64,000 nt of DNA from JALOAD01 sp023228995 [NCBI: Candidatus Muiribacterium halophilum] (GTDB taxonomy: Bacteria > Muiribacteriota > Muiribacteriia > Muiribacteriales), in NCBI GenBank assembly GCA_023228995.1, contig JALOAD010000005.1:77735-141734 (forward strand), written 5' to 3'. The notes under the pieces were generated by a model. That model made no database searches and had not been told where the DNA came from. It saw only the letters and a program-made list of their open reading frames with translations. Both the position numbers and the translations under genes were made by a program. Shown here one piece after another: positions 8,938 to 17,886 of the stretch (position 1 is its first letter; each line of letters starts with the position of its first letter).

Positions 8938-11448
8938 ATGAGCGATTATATAAATCAATTTTTTATCGATATTGAAAGTGATGATCCTAAAGTTAGAAAA
9001 GATGCTTTAATTAAATATAGTAAAGATATTCTTTATTCTGTTCAAGCTATTGGAGATATTATTCTTGTAGAAGAAGATGATAAAGTTAAATATTATGCTA
9101 CAAGAACGCTTGAAATGCTTTATAGCAAAGTAATTGAAATTAAAGAATCTTTGAGAATGGAAGGAAACATTATATCTGATGAAAATCCTGAAGAAAAATA
9201 TACTTTTGAAAACTTTTTAGATCTTATTAAAAGTGATAATGCTAAGATTAAAATTGAAAATATAAAAAAAGGTGTTTCTAAATTTAATCCAAAACTTATT
9301 CTTCCTTATCTTAAAGAAACTTTATTTTCTGAAAATGATACTTATGTAATTGCAACTCTTGTTAAAGCTATTGGTTATATTGGTTCTTTAAATGAAATTA
9401 ATGTTCTTCTTAAATATCTTAAAGATAATGATCCTAGAATTAGAGCTAATACTATTGAAGGTTTGGAATTTATAAAAGAACCTGAAGTTTTTAAACATCT
9501 TGTTCCTATGCTTAAAGATAAAAACCCAAGAGTTATTGCTAATGCTGCCAAAGCTTTGCAAAAATTTGGTAAAGAAAATGTTCTTACACTTCTTGAAAAA
9601 ATGCTTACTCTTCCTAAAAAAGAAATGAGAGATTCTGCTGTATTTGCTTTATCTAAGATTATTTCTGAACCATCTGCTTATATTCTTTTAAAACATTATG
9701 AATTTGAAAGTGATAGTGAATTGATTCAAAAAATTGAAAAAGCTATTGAAAACATGATACAAAAAGGTATTACTACAGTAAAAGCTGATTATGAAGAAAA
9801 GTCAAAAGTTAAAAAACTTGATAAAATTCATAAATTAAAAAACGAAGATATTCATAAAAAATCTATTGATGAAATTAATGCAGTATTTAATTCTACAGAT
9901 GAAAATTCTAATATTGATAATGAAGATGATAAAGATGAAATTATTCCTGAAATCCCTATTGATAGTAATATTGAAATTATTGCAGTTGAACCTGAGTTTG
10001 AAATTATTCATGAACCTGAACCTGAACCTGAAAATGAATTTGAAATTAAACCTGAATTATCTGATTCTGAATTATCTGATATGGATGATTTAATTGAGGA
10101 TGATGTTGAAGTTGAAGATTTATTAGAGCAGGAAGATGTTGCTGTAAAAGTCGATGAAACTGATAGTGATAATTCTTTTAGTATGGCAGATGATGCTGGT
10201 TTTGATGAAATATTGAATAGTATTAAAGAAGATAGAGATGTTATTACAGAAAACATTGATATTAAAGATGATAAACCTATTAAAAAACAGTCTGATTTTT
10301 CAGATTTTGACTCTGATGAAATTTTATCTTTACTTGAAAAAAAAGATTTTGGTAGTGATGCTACTGTTATAGATGAAATTCCTGAAATCGCATCTACATC
10401 TGATGATAGTTCTGATGATATTATTGAGATTGATAATGATAATTCTTCCCTGGAATCTTTTGATGACATTCTTGAACTTGTTGATGAAGTTCCTTCAGCT
10501 GAAATTGAACAGTTTAATGTTGATTTATCTGAGGATAATCCTCCCGTTGATGAAGTTCCTGAGGATAATACTCCTATGACTGATAACTCTGAAGTTGACT
10601 TATCAGATATTGAGATTTCTTCTCCTCCTGACAATAGTGTTGATGAGGTTATTGAGATTTCTTCTCCTCCTGACGATAGTGTTGATGAAGTTATTGAAAT
10701 CGATAATATTGATTCTTCTCTAGAATCTTTTGATGACATTCTTGAACTTGTTGATGAAGTTCCTGAGGATAATACTCCTATGACTGATAACTCTGAAATT
10801 GACTTATCAGACATTGAGATTTCTTCTCCTCCTGACAATAGTGTTGATGAGGTTATTGAAATCGATAATATTGATTCTTCTCTAGAATCTTTTGATGACA
10901 TTCTTGAACTTGTTGATGAAGTTCCTGAGGATAATACTCCTATGACTGATAACTCTGAAATTGACTTATCAGACATTGAGATTTCTTCTCCTCCTGACGA
11001 TAGTGTTGATGAGGTTATTGAAATTTCTTCTGATAATATAGAAAATATTATTGAAATAGATGAAACTGAATTAGAGAGTATTGATGATTTTAAAGATCTT
11101 ATTATTGATGATGATTCTAATAATGATATTATTGAACAAGCTATTGAGATTCAACCTTTAAAAAAAGAAAATGACAATAATGTAATTGAGATTAATGATA
11201 TTGAAATTGATGAGGATATTTCTAGTCTTATTGTAGAGGATATTCCTACTTTTGACAATAATGTAAATCCTCCTTTGAATGTTAATGATGTTGAAATTGA
11301 AATTATTACCGATCAACATGATGAAATAATATCTGAAGAAATTAAATCAAAAAATATAGATATTGATATTGAAAAAAATGATGATACTGTTAATAATCCT
11401 GAAAACACTTCTGACAAAAAAGATCCATTTGGAGATTTTGATTTATAA
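8938..11448 (+). CDS. HEAT-repeat protein with long acidic repetitive tail
   Basis: 836 residues, no signal peptide or membrane segment. Residues 1-280 form HEAT-type helical repeats (for example DPRIRANTIEGLEFIKEPEV and NPRVIANAAKALQKFG near 160-210), a protein-binding scaffold. Residues 300-836 are highly acidic, rich in Asp, Glu, Ser, Ile and Pro, probably disordered, with near-identical 54-residue repeats at about 587-694 and imperfect copies before them. The C-terminus ends KKDPFGDFDL. It resembles HEAT/acidic-tail proteins of uncultured anaerobes without a known function. It has its own promoter region shared with the divergent STAND regulator. Function cannot be given beyond probable protein-protein scaffolding. 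Confidence 0.75.
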   Translation: MSDYINQFFIDIESDDPKVRKDALIKYSKDILYSVQAIGDIILVEEDDKVKYYATRTLEMLYSKVIEIKESLRMEGNIISDENPEEKYTFENFLDLIKSDNAKIKIENIKKGVSKFNPKLILPYLKETLFSENDTYVIATLVKAIGYIGSLNEINVLLKYLKDNDPRIRANTIEGLEFIKEPEVFKHLVPMLKDKNPRVIANAAKALQKFGKENVLTLLEKMLTLPKKEMRDSAVFALSKIISEPSAYILLKHYEFESDSELIQKIEKAIENMIQKGITTVKADYEEKSKVKKLDKIHKLKNEDIHKKSIDEINAVFNSTDENSNIDNEDDKDEIIPEIPIDSNIEIIAVEPEFEIIHEPEPEPENEFEIKPELSDSELSDMDDLIEDDVEVEDLLEQEDVAVKVDETDSDNSFSMADDAGFDEILNSIKEDRDVITENIDIKDDKPIKKQSDFSDFDSDEILSLLEKKDFGSDATVIDEIPEIASTSDDSSDDIIEIDNDNSSLESFDDILELVDEVPSAEIEQFNVDLSEDNPPVDEVPEDNTPMTDNSEVDLSDIEISSPPDNSVDEVIEISSPPDDSVDEVIEIDNIDSSLESFDDILELVDEVPEDNTPMTDNSEIDLSDIEISSPPDNSVDEVIEIDNIDSSLESFDDILELVDEVPEDNTPMTDNSEIDLSDIEISSPPDDSVDEVIEISSDNIENIIEIDETELESIDDFKDLIIDDDSNNDIIEQAIEIQPLKKENDNNVIEINDIEIDEDISSLIVEDIPTFDNNVNPPLNVNDVEIEIITDQHDEIISEEIKSKNIDIDIEKNDDTVNNPENTSDKKDPFGDFDL
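10438..11030 (+). repeat. In-frame tandem repeats, 162-bp period
   Basis: Two copies at 10696-10857 and 10858-11019 differ by only one base that I can see (CAAT versus CGAT near the end). Each encodes 54 residues containing SSLESFDDILELVDEVPED and ISSPPD(N/D)SVDEVI. Upstream, 10438-10695 contains older, rearranged copies, including a doubled 39-bp ISSPPD sub-unit at 10612-10689. The near-identity shows a recent duplication and makes copy number likely to vary between strains or to be mis-assembled. Confidence 0.9.
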
Positions 11449-11569
11449 AATTAAAGAAGGTTGAGGGTTAAAAAAAGTTAAGGAGTTGAGGGTTGAAAAT
11501 CGGTAAAAAGCTTTTAATATTTTCCCGAATCCCAAACCCCGAATCCCGATATTCTCTAGCCTTTATTAT
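11449..11569. repeat. Convergent spacer with G-rich then C-rich tracts
   Basis: Between the convergent HEAT and MTA phosphorylase genes lie GGTTGAGGGTTA and GAGTTGAGGGTTG words (11459-11495), then CCCGAATCCCAAACCCCGAA and TCCCGAT (11523-11550). The vocabulary matches the spacers at 24103-24165, 52670-52825 and 54985-55035. No T-run hairpin is evident. Confidence 0.5.
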
Positions 11570-12421
11570 CTAAAAATATTTTCCTATTATTAACTCGAGT
11601 TTTTCTATGTTTTCTTTGCTAATAGCTTCTCTTTTAGTCTGAACAGCTCCTTTTGCAGCCGAATGTTCTGGATATTCAACAGTGTAATCAAGTGTAGGAA
11701 GAAGTTTTTCTAATACTTTTTTTGCATTTCCTACATTTTTATTCATTGTTGCAACTACTTGCTCAACCGTAACATCTTCTTCATGCCAAACATCATAATC
11801 TGTGACAAGTGAAATGTTTGAGTAAGCTATTTCAGCTTCTCTAGCAAGTTTTGCTTCAGGTATTCCTGTCATTCCAATTATCTCAAAGCCAAAATGTCTA
11901 TAAGAATGTGATTCAGCTCTAGTTGAAAAAGTTGGACCTTCTATACATACATAAGTTCCACCTTTATGAACTTTTACTCCAACTTCAATCGCTGCTTCAT
12001 ATACTTTTTCTGAAAGTTTGTTTGAATAAGGATCAGCAACTGCTACATGACCTACAACTCCACCTTCAAAAAAAGTTCCTGGTCTGATTCCTTTTGTTCT
12101 ATCATATATCTGATTTGGAATAAGAAATTCACCTGGTTTGATTCCTTCTTTAAGTGAACCTACTGCTGTAACCGCAATTATGAATTTTACTCCTAGTTTT
12201 TTTAAAGCGTAAATATTCGCTTTATAATTTACTTCACTTGGATTAAAAGAATGCATTCTTCCATGTCTTGGAAGAAAAGCTATTTCTCTATCTCCCATTG
12301 TACCAACTATTATATTGTCTGAAGGGTCTCCATAAGGAGTTGTTACCTTTTCTTCTCTAATGTTTTTCATACCATCTAACTGATAAAGTCCACTTCCACC
12401 AATAACACCTATAACCGGCAT
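11570..12421 (-). CDS. mtnP: S-methyl-5'-thioadenosine phosphorylase
   Basis: 283 residues, the family length. It splits methylthioadenosine with phosphate into adenine and methylthioribose-1-phosphate, the first step of methionine salvage. Visible signatures are GVIGGSGLY at the start, the phosphate-site RHGRMH (about 52-57), GPTFSTRAES (about 165-174), MTGIPEAKLAREAEI (about 188-202) and the base-site TDYDVWH (about 211-217). AGGAGGA precedes the ATG at ideal distance. Last gene of a probable three-gene run with the secreted and propeller proteins upstream. A closely related 5'-methylthioinosine or purine phosphorylase is less likely given the DYDVWH base site. Confidence 0.93.
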   Translation of the reverse strand: MPVIGVIGGSGLYQLDGMKNIREEKVTTPYGDPSDNIIVGTMGDREIAFLPRHGRMHSFNPSEVNYKANIYALKKLGVKFIIAVTAVGSLKEGIKPGEFLIPNQIYDRTKGIRPGTFFEGGVVGHVAVADPYSNKLSEKVYEAAIEVGVKVHKGGTYVCIEGPTFSTRAESHSYRHFGFEIIGMTGIPEAKLAREAEIAYSNISLVTDYDVWHEEDVTVEQVVATMNKNVGNAKKVLEKLLPTLDYTVEYPEHSAAKGAVQTKREAISKENIEKLELIIGKYF

Positions 12422-12458
12422 AAATCCTCCTGATTATTATTTTTTCTGATTAATAACT

Positions 12459-13145
12459 TTATTTAACAGAAAGCATATTATAGCCTATCTTTAACTTACA
12501 ATCAATAATTCTATTTCCTAAAATTATATTTTCAAAAAATTTAATATCTCCAACAAAAAACTCTTCTGAAATTGATTTTCTTTTTTGATCAATTACAGGA
12601 ATCGTGCCTGATTTCCACCCCATAAGATAAGTATATTCTATATCAAGTTTTACAAATACTTTTTGAAGAGAAAGTTTTTCAAACCATATTGTAAACTTTG
12701 GACCAAGCATTTCTACATTATAATTTTCTTTTTCGCCTTGTTTTGTTAAATATATTAATGGATGAGTTTTATCAATTACAATTTCTTCACCTGTAAATAT
12801 TTCAATTTCTTTAGAAAATTGTTCATAATCTCTTACATTCACTTCTATGAAAACTGGATGTTTTTCTCCAAGATTTGATTTTTTACCTTTTGAAATATCT
12901 CTTTTTCTAATATTAGATTCAATAAAATCAAGTCTATCCTGATTTTCATTAATAATAATCAGATTTCTAAAACTATCTGTAGAATAAGTTCCTTTCATTG
13001 ATAAGTTTTTTTGAATAAATTCAACATAATCTGAAGGTTTTGACCACATTAGCTCAATTATAGCAATAGAAGTATTGTCTGAGTAAGAAAATACTATTAA
13101 GAAAATTATTAGAATACAAAAAGTTAATTTATTTTTATTTATCAT
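12459..13145 (-). CDS. Secreted protein with weak secretin N-domain-like pattern
   Basis: 228 residues beginning with a signal peptide (MINKNKLTFCILIIFLIVFSYS). No firm family. The segment after it, SKPSDYVEFIQKNLSMKGTY then RNLIIINENQDRLDFIE, resembles the N-domains of secretins, in which short beta-alpha units alternate with statements such as LIIxxxxDRLDFIE; the later stretch GTIPVIDQKRKS is also secretin-like. There is no room for the outer-membrane secretin barrel, so this is either a pilotin-like or stand-alone N-domain protein, or unrelated. Start has no good ribosome-binding site; the upstream propeller gene ends 24 bases before, suggesting co-transcription. Confidence 0.55.
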   Translation of the reverse strand: MINKNKLTFCILIIFLIVFSYSDNTSIAIIELMWSKPSDYVEFIQKNLSMKGTYSTDSFRNLIIINENQDRLDFIESNIRKRDISKGKKSNLGEKHPVFIEVNVRDYEQFSKEIEIFTGEEIVIDKTHPLIYLTKQGEKENYNVEMLGPKFTIWFEKLSLQKVFVKLDIEYTYLMGWKSGTIPVIDQKRKSISEEFFVGDIKFFENIILGNRIIDCKLKIGYNMLSVK

Positions 13146-13169
13146 TTCAAAACTTGATCAAGCTCTTTT

Positions 13170-14915
13170 TTAAAAAAGAGAATTTCCTTTTTTTTCTTTT
13201 CTAAGGATAAAAGGTTTTATATCGTCATTATATGTATCGGTTAAACGCATAGTATTACCACTCGATATTTCAGTAATATAAATATTTCTAGCTTTTTCAA
13301 AACCAGCTGAAAATAATATAAGATTATCATCATCAAACCATGTCATCTTTTCATAATAATCCCAACCTGAATTTCTTTTTTCGCCAAAATCTGAGAGTTT
13401 TTTTACATTTTTACCATCTGCATCCATAACATAAAGTTCAAAATATCCTTTAAGATCTGCTCCAGCAAAAAGAATTTTATCATTTTTATTTGACCAGTTT
13501 GGATAATATTCACTTAAATCTCTTGAGTTTGATATATTTGTGGTTTTTTTAGAATCTGTTTCCCATATAAAAATATCTCTCTGTGACATTCCATTGCTAT
13601 TTTTTTCAGTTTTATAAGAAGAATATGCTATAGTATTTCTTGTTGGAGCCCAGTCAGGTGAATCTTCTCTTACAACAGATTTTACAACGCTTTCATGCGA
13701 AGTTCCGTCTACATTAACAATATTAATATCTAAATTTATTTCATTACCTGTCGTATATACAAATTTTCTGCCATTAGGCGAAAAATCGCAAGGAAAATCA
13801 TCTACTGTATTTTGAGTTATTTTTAAAAGTTCATTACCATCTTGATTTACACCATATATCTCAAATCCTCTAGTCATCTTCATAGCTGAAAAAATGAATT
13901 TTTTAGATATAGGCGAATAAATAAAATTAAACATCCTATAACCTCGATTATCAAAAATCTGTTTTTTAGTTTTTGTATTGTCGTTATATAAAATAATTTT
14001 ATCATCATTTATAAAATAATATTCTCCTAGATTTTCACCTATCCAATAATCACCAAATCCAAGTCCTGTTGCAACCGTTTGCATATTATCACCATTTAAA
14101 AGACAAGTATGTACAGAAGCTTGGTTTTTTTCAGTTGAGTAAGATAAAAAAGATATTGTAACTTTATCATCTAATAATTTTTTTAATCTTAAATTAAAGT
14201 ATTTTCTAGCTTTTAAATATTTTAGAGTTTTATTTATCTTTGAATTATCTTTGTTTTTTGAAATATAAAATTCAATATATTTTTCTGCATTTTCATAATC
14301 ATTTATCATTATATAAGTATTTATAAGCGATTCATAATATTTTAATTCATCAGGATTATTTTTTATTGATTTTTTAAAACTTCCAATAGCTTCAAAATAT
14401 TTTTTATCCCGTAAAAAGTCCATTCCTTCAATATAAAATCTTTCTTCTTCTGAAGTGTAACTTATATCTTTATTTAAAAGTTTATTAAGTTTTTTAGATT
14501 CATCCGATACAAATGGAATTTTGTTTGTAACTAGGATTTTATCCTCAGGAAAAGGAATTATATCTTTTTTATTTAAAGGTATTCTATCTCCAAATCCATG
14601 TAAATTACAAAAAACTTTACCTTCTTTTGTAATAAACATTTCTCCGCCAAGTTTACATTCAGGTTTTTCAGCATTTGGAGATAAATAATCTTTTAATCTT
14701 TTATAAGTTTCAGCATTAACAGGTCCTTGAACTAAAAGCCCATTATCTTCAATACTAAATATAGAATATGCTTTTTCCAAATCATTTCTGCTTTTATTAC
14801 ATACATAAAGAAAAACATCTGTTCCTTGTGTATAAAAATAATATATTCCATATCCACCGAAAACTACAACTAATATCAATAAAAAAACCAATACAGCACT
14901 CATTCCTTTTTTCAT
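13170..14915 (-). CDS. Membrane-anchored TPR and TolB-like beta-propeller protein
   Basis: 581 residues. An N-terminal membrane anchor (about 5-30) is followed by a small domain with two cysteine pairs or half-pairs (CKLGGEMFITKEGKVFCNLHG around 82-102, similar to the C-terminal motif of some pilin-like proteins), TPR helices (about 160-250, FEAIGSFKKSIKNNPDELKY), then PD40/WD40-like blades from 260 to 575 (PDWAPTRNTIAYSS, YPNWSNKNDKILFAG). TolB-type propellers bind envelope proteins; the partner here is unknown. It probably leads the operon with the two genes downstream. The spacer upstream carries a terminator on the far side. Confidence 0.8.
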   Translation of the reverse strand: MKKGMSAVLVFLLILVVVFGGYGIYYFYTQGTDVFLYVCNKSRNDLEKAYSIFSIEDNGLLVQGPVNAETYKRLKDYLSPNAEKPECKLGGEMFITKEGKVFCNLHGFGDRIPLNKKDIIPFPEDKILVTNKIPFVSDESKKLNKLLNKDISYTSEEERFYIEGMDFLRDKKYFEAIGSFKKSIKNNPDELKYYESLINTYIMINDYENAEKYIEFYISKNKDNSKINKTLKYLKARKYFNLRLKKLLDDKVTISFLSYSTEKNQASVHTCLLNGDNMQTVATGLGFGDYWIGENLGEYYFINDDKIILYNDNTKTKKQIFDNRGYRMFNFIYSPISKKFIFSAMKMTRGFEIYGVNQDGNELLKITQNTVDDFPCDFSPNGRKFVYTTGNEINLDINIVNVDGTSHESVVKSVVREDSPDWAPTRNTIAYSSYKTEKNSNGMSQRDIFIWETDSKKTTNISNSRDLSEYYPNWSNKNDKILFAGADLKGYFELYVMDADGKNVKKLSDFGEKRNSGWDYYEKMTWFDDDNLILFSAGFEKARNIYITEISSGNTMRLTDTYNDDIKPFILRKEKKGNSLF

Positions 14916-15017
14916 AATAAAACTCCTAGTCTTATAAAAAAATTATTATTAACATTATCAAACCCACTAATTAAACCTCAGAGAATTCAATTCATTATAT
15001 CAGAATTATCGGAAAAT

Positions 15018-15045
15018 AAAAAACCCTTCTTAAGAAGGGTTTTTT
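15018..15045. terminator. Intrinsic terminator, downstream of the L25 gene
   Basis: Perfect palindrome AACCCTTCTTAAGAAGGGTT flanked by A-run and T-run on both sides, so it can stop transcription in either direction. It lies just after the L25 stop codon on the minus strand. Confidence 0.88.
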
Positions 15046-15072
15046 ATTGAGTTTTATTAAATATTATAATGT

Positions 15073-15675
15073 TTATTCTTCAGTAGTTGGAACTTCTTCA
15101 GTTTCTTCTGTTTCTTCAGTAGCTTCAACTGCTGCTCTTGGAAGAGTTATACTACATATTGTATTGTCAATATCACCAATTATTCTGATATTTTCATTTA
15201 AACCAATATCTTTTACACGAACTGATTCATGAAGTTCTAAATTAGCAACATCTATTTCTATTTTTTCAGGAATATCTTTAACTAAACATGCAACATTAAG
15301 CTCATGCATATTTCTAACCAGTATACCACCTTTTTTTTCAGCAACATCAACATTAAGGAAAATAAATGGTATTGCAATATTTACCATTTCACCTTTATGA
15401 ATTTCCTGAAAATCAACATGAGTAATTATGTTTTTCCAAATTTTTTCTTGTCTTTCTTTAATAATAACAGTTTTTTCTTCACCATCTAAATTAATTGTAA
15501 GAACTGGTTTTCCTTTACTTGCTTTAATAAATTTAAAAAATTCATTTTCTTTAAATTGAATATTAATATTTTCTAATTTATTTCCATATACAACACCAGG
15601 AACATCTTTTATAGCTCTAATTTTTTTTGCGTGTTCTTTTCCGCTTTTTTCTCTTCTTTTACATTCGAGTATCAT
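15073..15675 (-). CDS. rplY: 50S ribosomal protein L25 (long TL5/CTC form)
   Basis: 200 residues. L25 binds 5S rRNA; the long form with a C-terminal TL5/CTC domain is typical of many bacteria outside the gamma-proteobacteria, and its homologue in Bacillus is the general stress protein Ctc. The N-terminal domain shows RREKSGKEHAKKIRAIKDVPGVVYG, in short pieces RREKSGKEHA and VPGVVYG, then THVDFQEI. The C-terminal domain runs to about 185 and a Glu/Thr-rich tail (ATEETEETEEVPTTEE) follows. AAGGAG stands seven bases before the ATG. It is monocistronic, with its own promoter and terminator. Confidence 0.93.
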   Translation of the reverse strand: MILECKRREKSGKEHAKKIRAIKDVPGVVYGNKLENINIQFKENEFFKFIKASKGKPVLTINLDGEEKTVIIKERQEKIWKNIITHVDFQEIHKGEMVNIAIPFIFLNVDVAEKKGGILVRNMHELNVACLVKDIPEKIEIDVANLELHESVRVKDIGLNENIRIIGDIDNTICSITLPRAAVEATEETEETEEVPTTEE

Positions 15676-15737
15676 GTTAAACTCCTTTTCTATAGTAATT
15701 TAATTTCCACAAAATTGTTTTAATTTAAGTAGGATAT

Positions 15738-15766
15738 ATATTACAACAATGTATTTTATTTGTCAA
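15738..15766 (-). promoter_or_regulatory. Sigma-70-type promoter of the L25 gene
   Basis: Read on the minus strand: TTGACA (15766-15761), a 17-bp spacer, and TAATAT (15743-15738), about 60 bases before the start codon. Consensus -35 and correct spacing make this one of the clearest promoters of the window. Confidence 0.75.
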
Positions 15767-15810
15767 TTCTTAATAAACAAGCGGTTTTAACCTTAAAACA
15801 TATATTTAAA

Positions 15811-17886
15811 CTAATTACCAGTTACCGGAATTGTAAAAACAAATCTACTTCCTAGATCAGAAGTCCAGTCAACATCAATTTTTGCATTATATTCAGAAGC
15901 AATAACAGATGCAACTGCAAGTCCTAATCCATTTCCTTCAATATTATGCCAAATATCATCTTTTTCTGCAAACTCACCTTTTTTTGAATAAAATGGTAAA
16001 AAAATATTTTTTAAATCTTTTTCACTAATTCCCCTCCCATTATCTTCTACATAAATACTTATTAGATCTTTATTATATTCAAGCGATATCTTTATCTTAG
16101 GATTTTCATTTTCCATTACAGCATGTTCAGCATTCTGTAATAAAATCAAAAGAATTTTTCTTAAATCACCTGGAAACATTTTTAAAAATTTGTTTTTAAC
16201 AATACATATTTCAACATCAATATTTTTATTACTATTTTTACTTTTAAATAAAATTAATATTTCTTCTACAAAACTTTTTACTTCAATTATTTCCTTAATT
16301 ATATTATCTTTTTGTGAAAAACCAAGAAGAATTTTTGAATGTTCTAAACCTTTTATGGTTGCTGTTTTTATTTTTGAATAAAACTCTTTATTATTATCTT
16401 TGTTTTTTTCGAGAATTTCAGTTTTTTTAACAATTTCTTTGTATGTATTATGAAATTCATGAGCTAATGAAGATAATACTCTATTTGATAATATTTTCTT
16501 CTTTGAATTAACAAGAAGTTTTTCTTTAAAACTTATTTTATTCATATCAGTAACAACAGAAACAACAAAATTATGATTTAAAAATTCAAATAAATAACCT
16601 GATAACTCCACAGGAAAAATTGTTTTATCTTTTTTACAATGATTTATATATAAAGTCTCAAGAGGTCCTTTTTTAAATTCTGCTTTTTTTGTAAAAACAA
16701 AATCATCTTCTTTTGATTGTGATAAATCATAAATATTAATTTTTTCCAACTCTTTTTTTGAATAACCATATAATTTTCTAAAAGCCTTATTTGTCTTTAT
16801 AATCTTTCCTGAATCAATTGAAAACATAACTATACATTCTTTTCTATATTCAAATATTTTCTTATATTTTTCTTCCGAAAAATTATCTGCTACATTATTA
16901 AATTCAAATTTCTTTTCATTCTCAGAAATTATAAGTGGTATTTTTTTAAATATATATGCAAACCCATAATTAAGATTACCAAATGAAAGCTTTTTTATAT
17001 CAACTTTGAAATTGAAATATTTATTTTCCGAGACAAAAATATTATGTTTAATATCAGCATTATCAAAAAGTTTTCTTATATCAAAACCTTTTTTTATTTT
17101 AGAAGAAACATTATTTGTATTGAAATTTACAATTTTATAATCATTGTTACAAATAACAATCGAATCATCAATTTTTTGTGCTAATAAATTTGAATATTCA
17201 AAATCATTGTTTAAAACCTGCTTTTTCATTTTCACTGCAATATAAAGTATTATAGAAAATATTGAAGCATACAAATTTCCACTTATTGATAAATTATTAT
17301 AAAATAATGAAGGTAATATTACATCAAAGTATATTATCAATATATAAGCCAAAGTTGTTGTTGAAAGTATTAATATTTCAGGAATACTATTTTTTATTTT
17401 ATTTTTGAAAATATACTCTATTAAAAATACAAAACTTATTATTACAGGAATTCCACTATTTAGCATTGCTATTTTAAAAAAATCTTCTGAATATAATGCA
17501 CTAATACCAAAATATTGAATTAAATATCCATCTAAAAATGCTATATTTGTAAAATTAATAATAAAAAAACCTAAACTACTTAAAAAAGTTGAAAACCAAA
17601 AAAGCAAGTTTTTTTTCATTCTCAAAAATGAATAAATAAAATTTAAAAAAAGAATTCCGACTAAAGACCAGCTTAATCTATTAAAAACAAGTATAATATC
17701 TGCAAATTTCACACTTAAAACAGAAATTCTTAAAAGTCCAAAAAATACCCAAGCTGTAATACTTACATTTAAAAAAAAATAAGCAAAATAAGAAGATGAG
17801 TTGTTTTTATTAAGAATCATCTTAAAAATTATAAACATACAAAACATAAAACTCATACTTAATAAAATTCTATAAATAAATATCAT
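15811..17886 (-). CDS. Membrane sensor histidine kinase (multi-TM, PAS, HisKA, HATPase)
   Basis: 691 residues. Seven or eight hydrophobic helices in residues 1-225 resemble the histidine-kinase N-terminal 7TM sensor; a PAS domain lies around 345-455 (MFSIDSGKIIKTNKAFRKLY). The H-box is SLAHEFHN with H476 as the phosphate acceptor. The ATPase domain is intact: N-box LLQNAEHAV, DNGRGISEKD and GNGLGLAVAS, ending at 691. Its ATG overlaps the stop of the kinase gene upstream (ATGA), so both are made from one message. No response regulator is adjacent. The signal sensed is unknown. Confidence 0.88.
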   Translation of the reverse strand: MIFIYRILLSMSFMFCMFIIFKMILNKNNSSSYFAYFFLNVSITAWVFFGLLRISVLSVKFADIILVFNRLSWSLVGILFLNFIYSFLRMKKNLLFWFSTFLSSLGFFIINFTNIAFLDGYLIQYFGISALYSEDFFKIAMLNSGIPVIISFVFLIEYIFKNKIKNSIPEILILSTTTLAYILIIYFDVILPSLFYNNLSISGNLYASIFSIILYIAVKMKKQVLNNDFEYSNLLAQKIDDSIVICNNDYKIVNFNTNNVSSKIKKGFDIRKLFDNADIKHNIFVSENKYFNFKVDIKKLSFGNLNYGFAYIFKKIPLIISENEKKFEFNNVADNFSEEKYKKIFEYRKECIVMFSIDSGKIIKTNKAFRKLYGYSKKELEKINIYDLSQSKEDDFVFTKKAEFKKGPLETLYINHCKKDKTIFPVELSGYLFEFLNHNFVVSVVTDMNKISFKEKLLVNSKKKILSNRVLSSLAHEFHNTYKEIVKKTEILEKNKDNNKEFYSKIKTATIKGLEHSKILLGFSQKDNIIKEIIEVKSFVEEILILFKSKNSNKNIDVEICIVKNKFLKMFPGDLRKILLILLQNAEHAVMENENPKIKISLEYNKDLISIYVEDNGRGISEKDLKNIFLPFYSKKGEFAEKDDIWHNIEGNGLGLAVASVIASEYNAKIDVDWTSDLGSRFVFTIPVTGN

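Noticed and set aside
10008-10976. 322-residue open frame on the minus strand inside the HEAT protein gene
   Set aside because: It mirrors the repetitive acidic tail: the Asp/Glu/Ser codon pattern has no stops on the opposite strand. It is Ser/Thr-rich low complexity with no ribosome-binding site.
10438-11030. CRISPR-like or mobile repeat array
   Set aside because: The repeats are contiguous, in frame with a protein and lack unique spacers.
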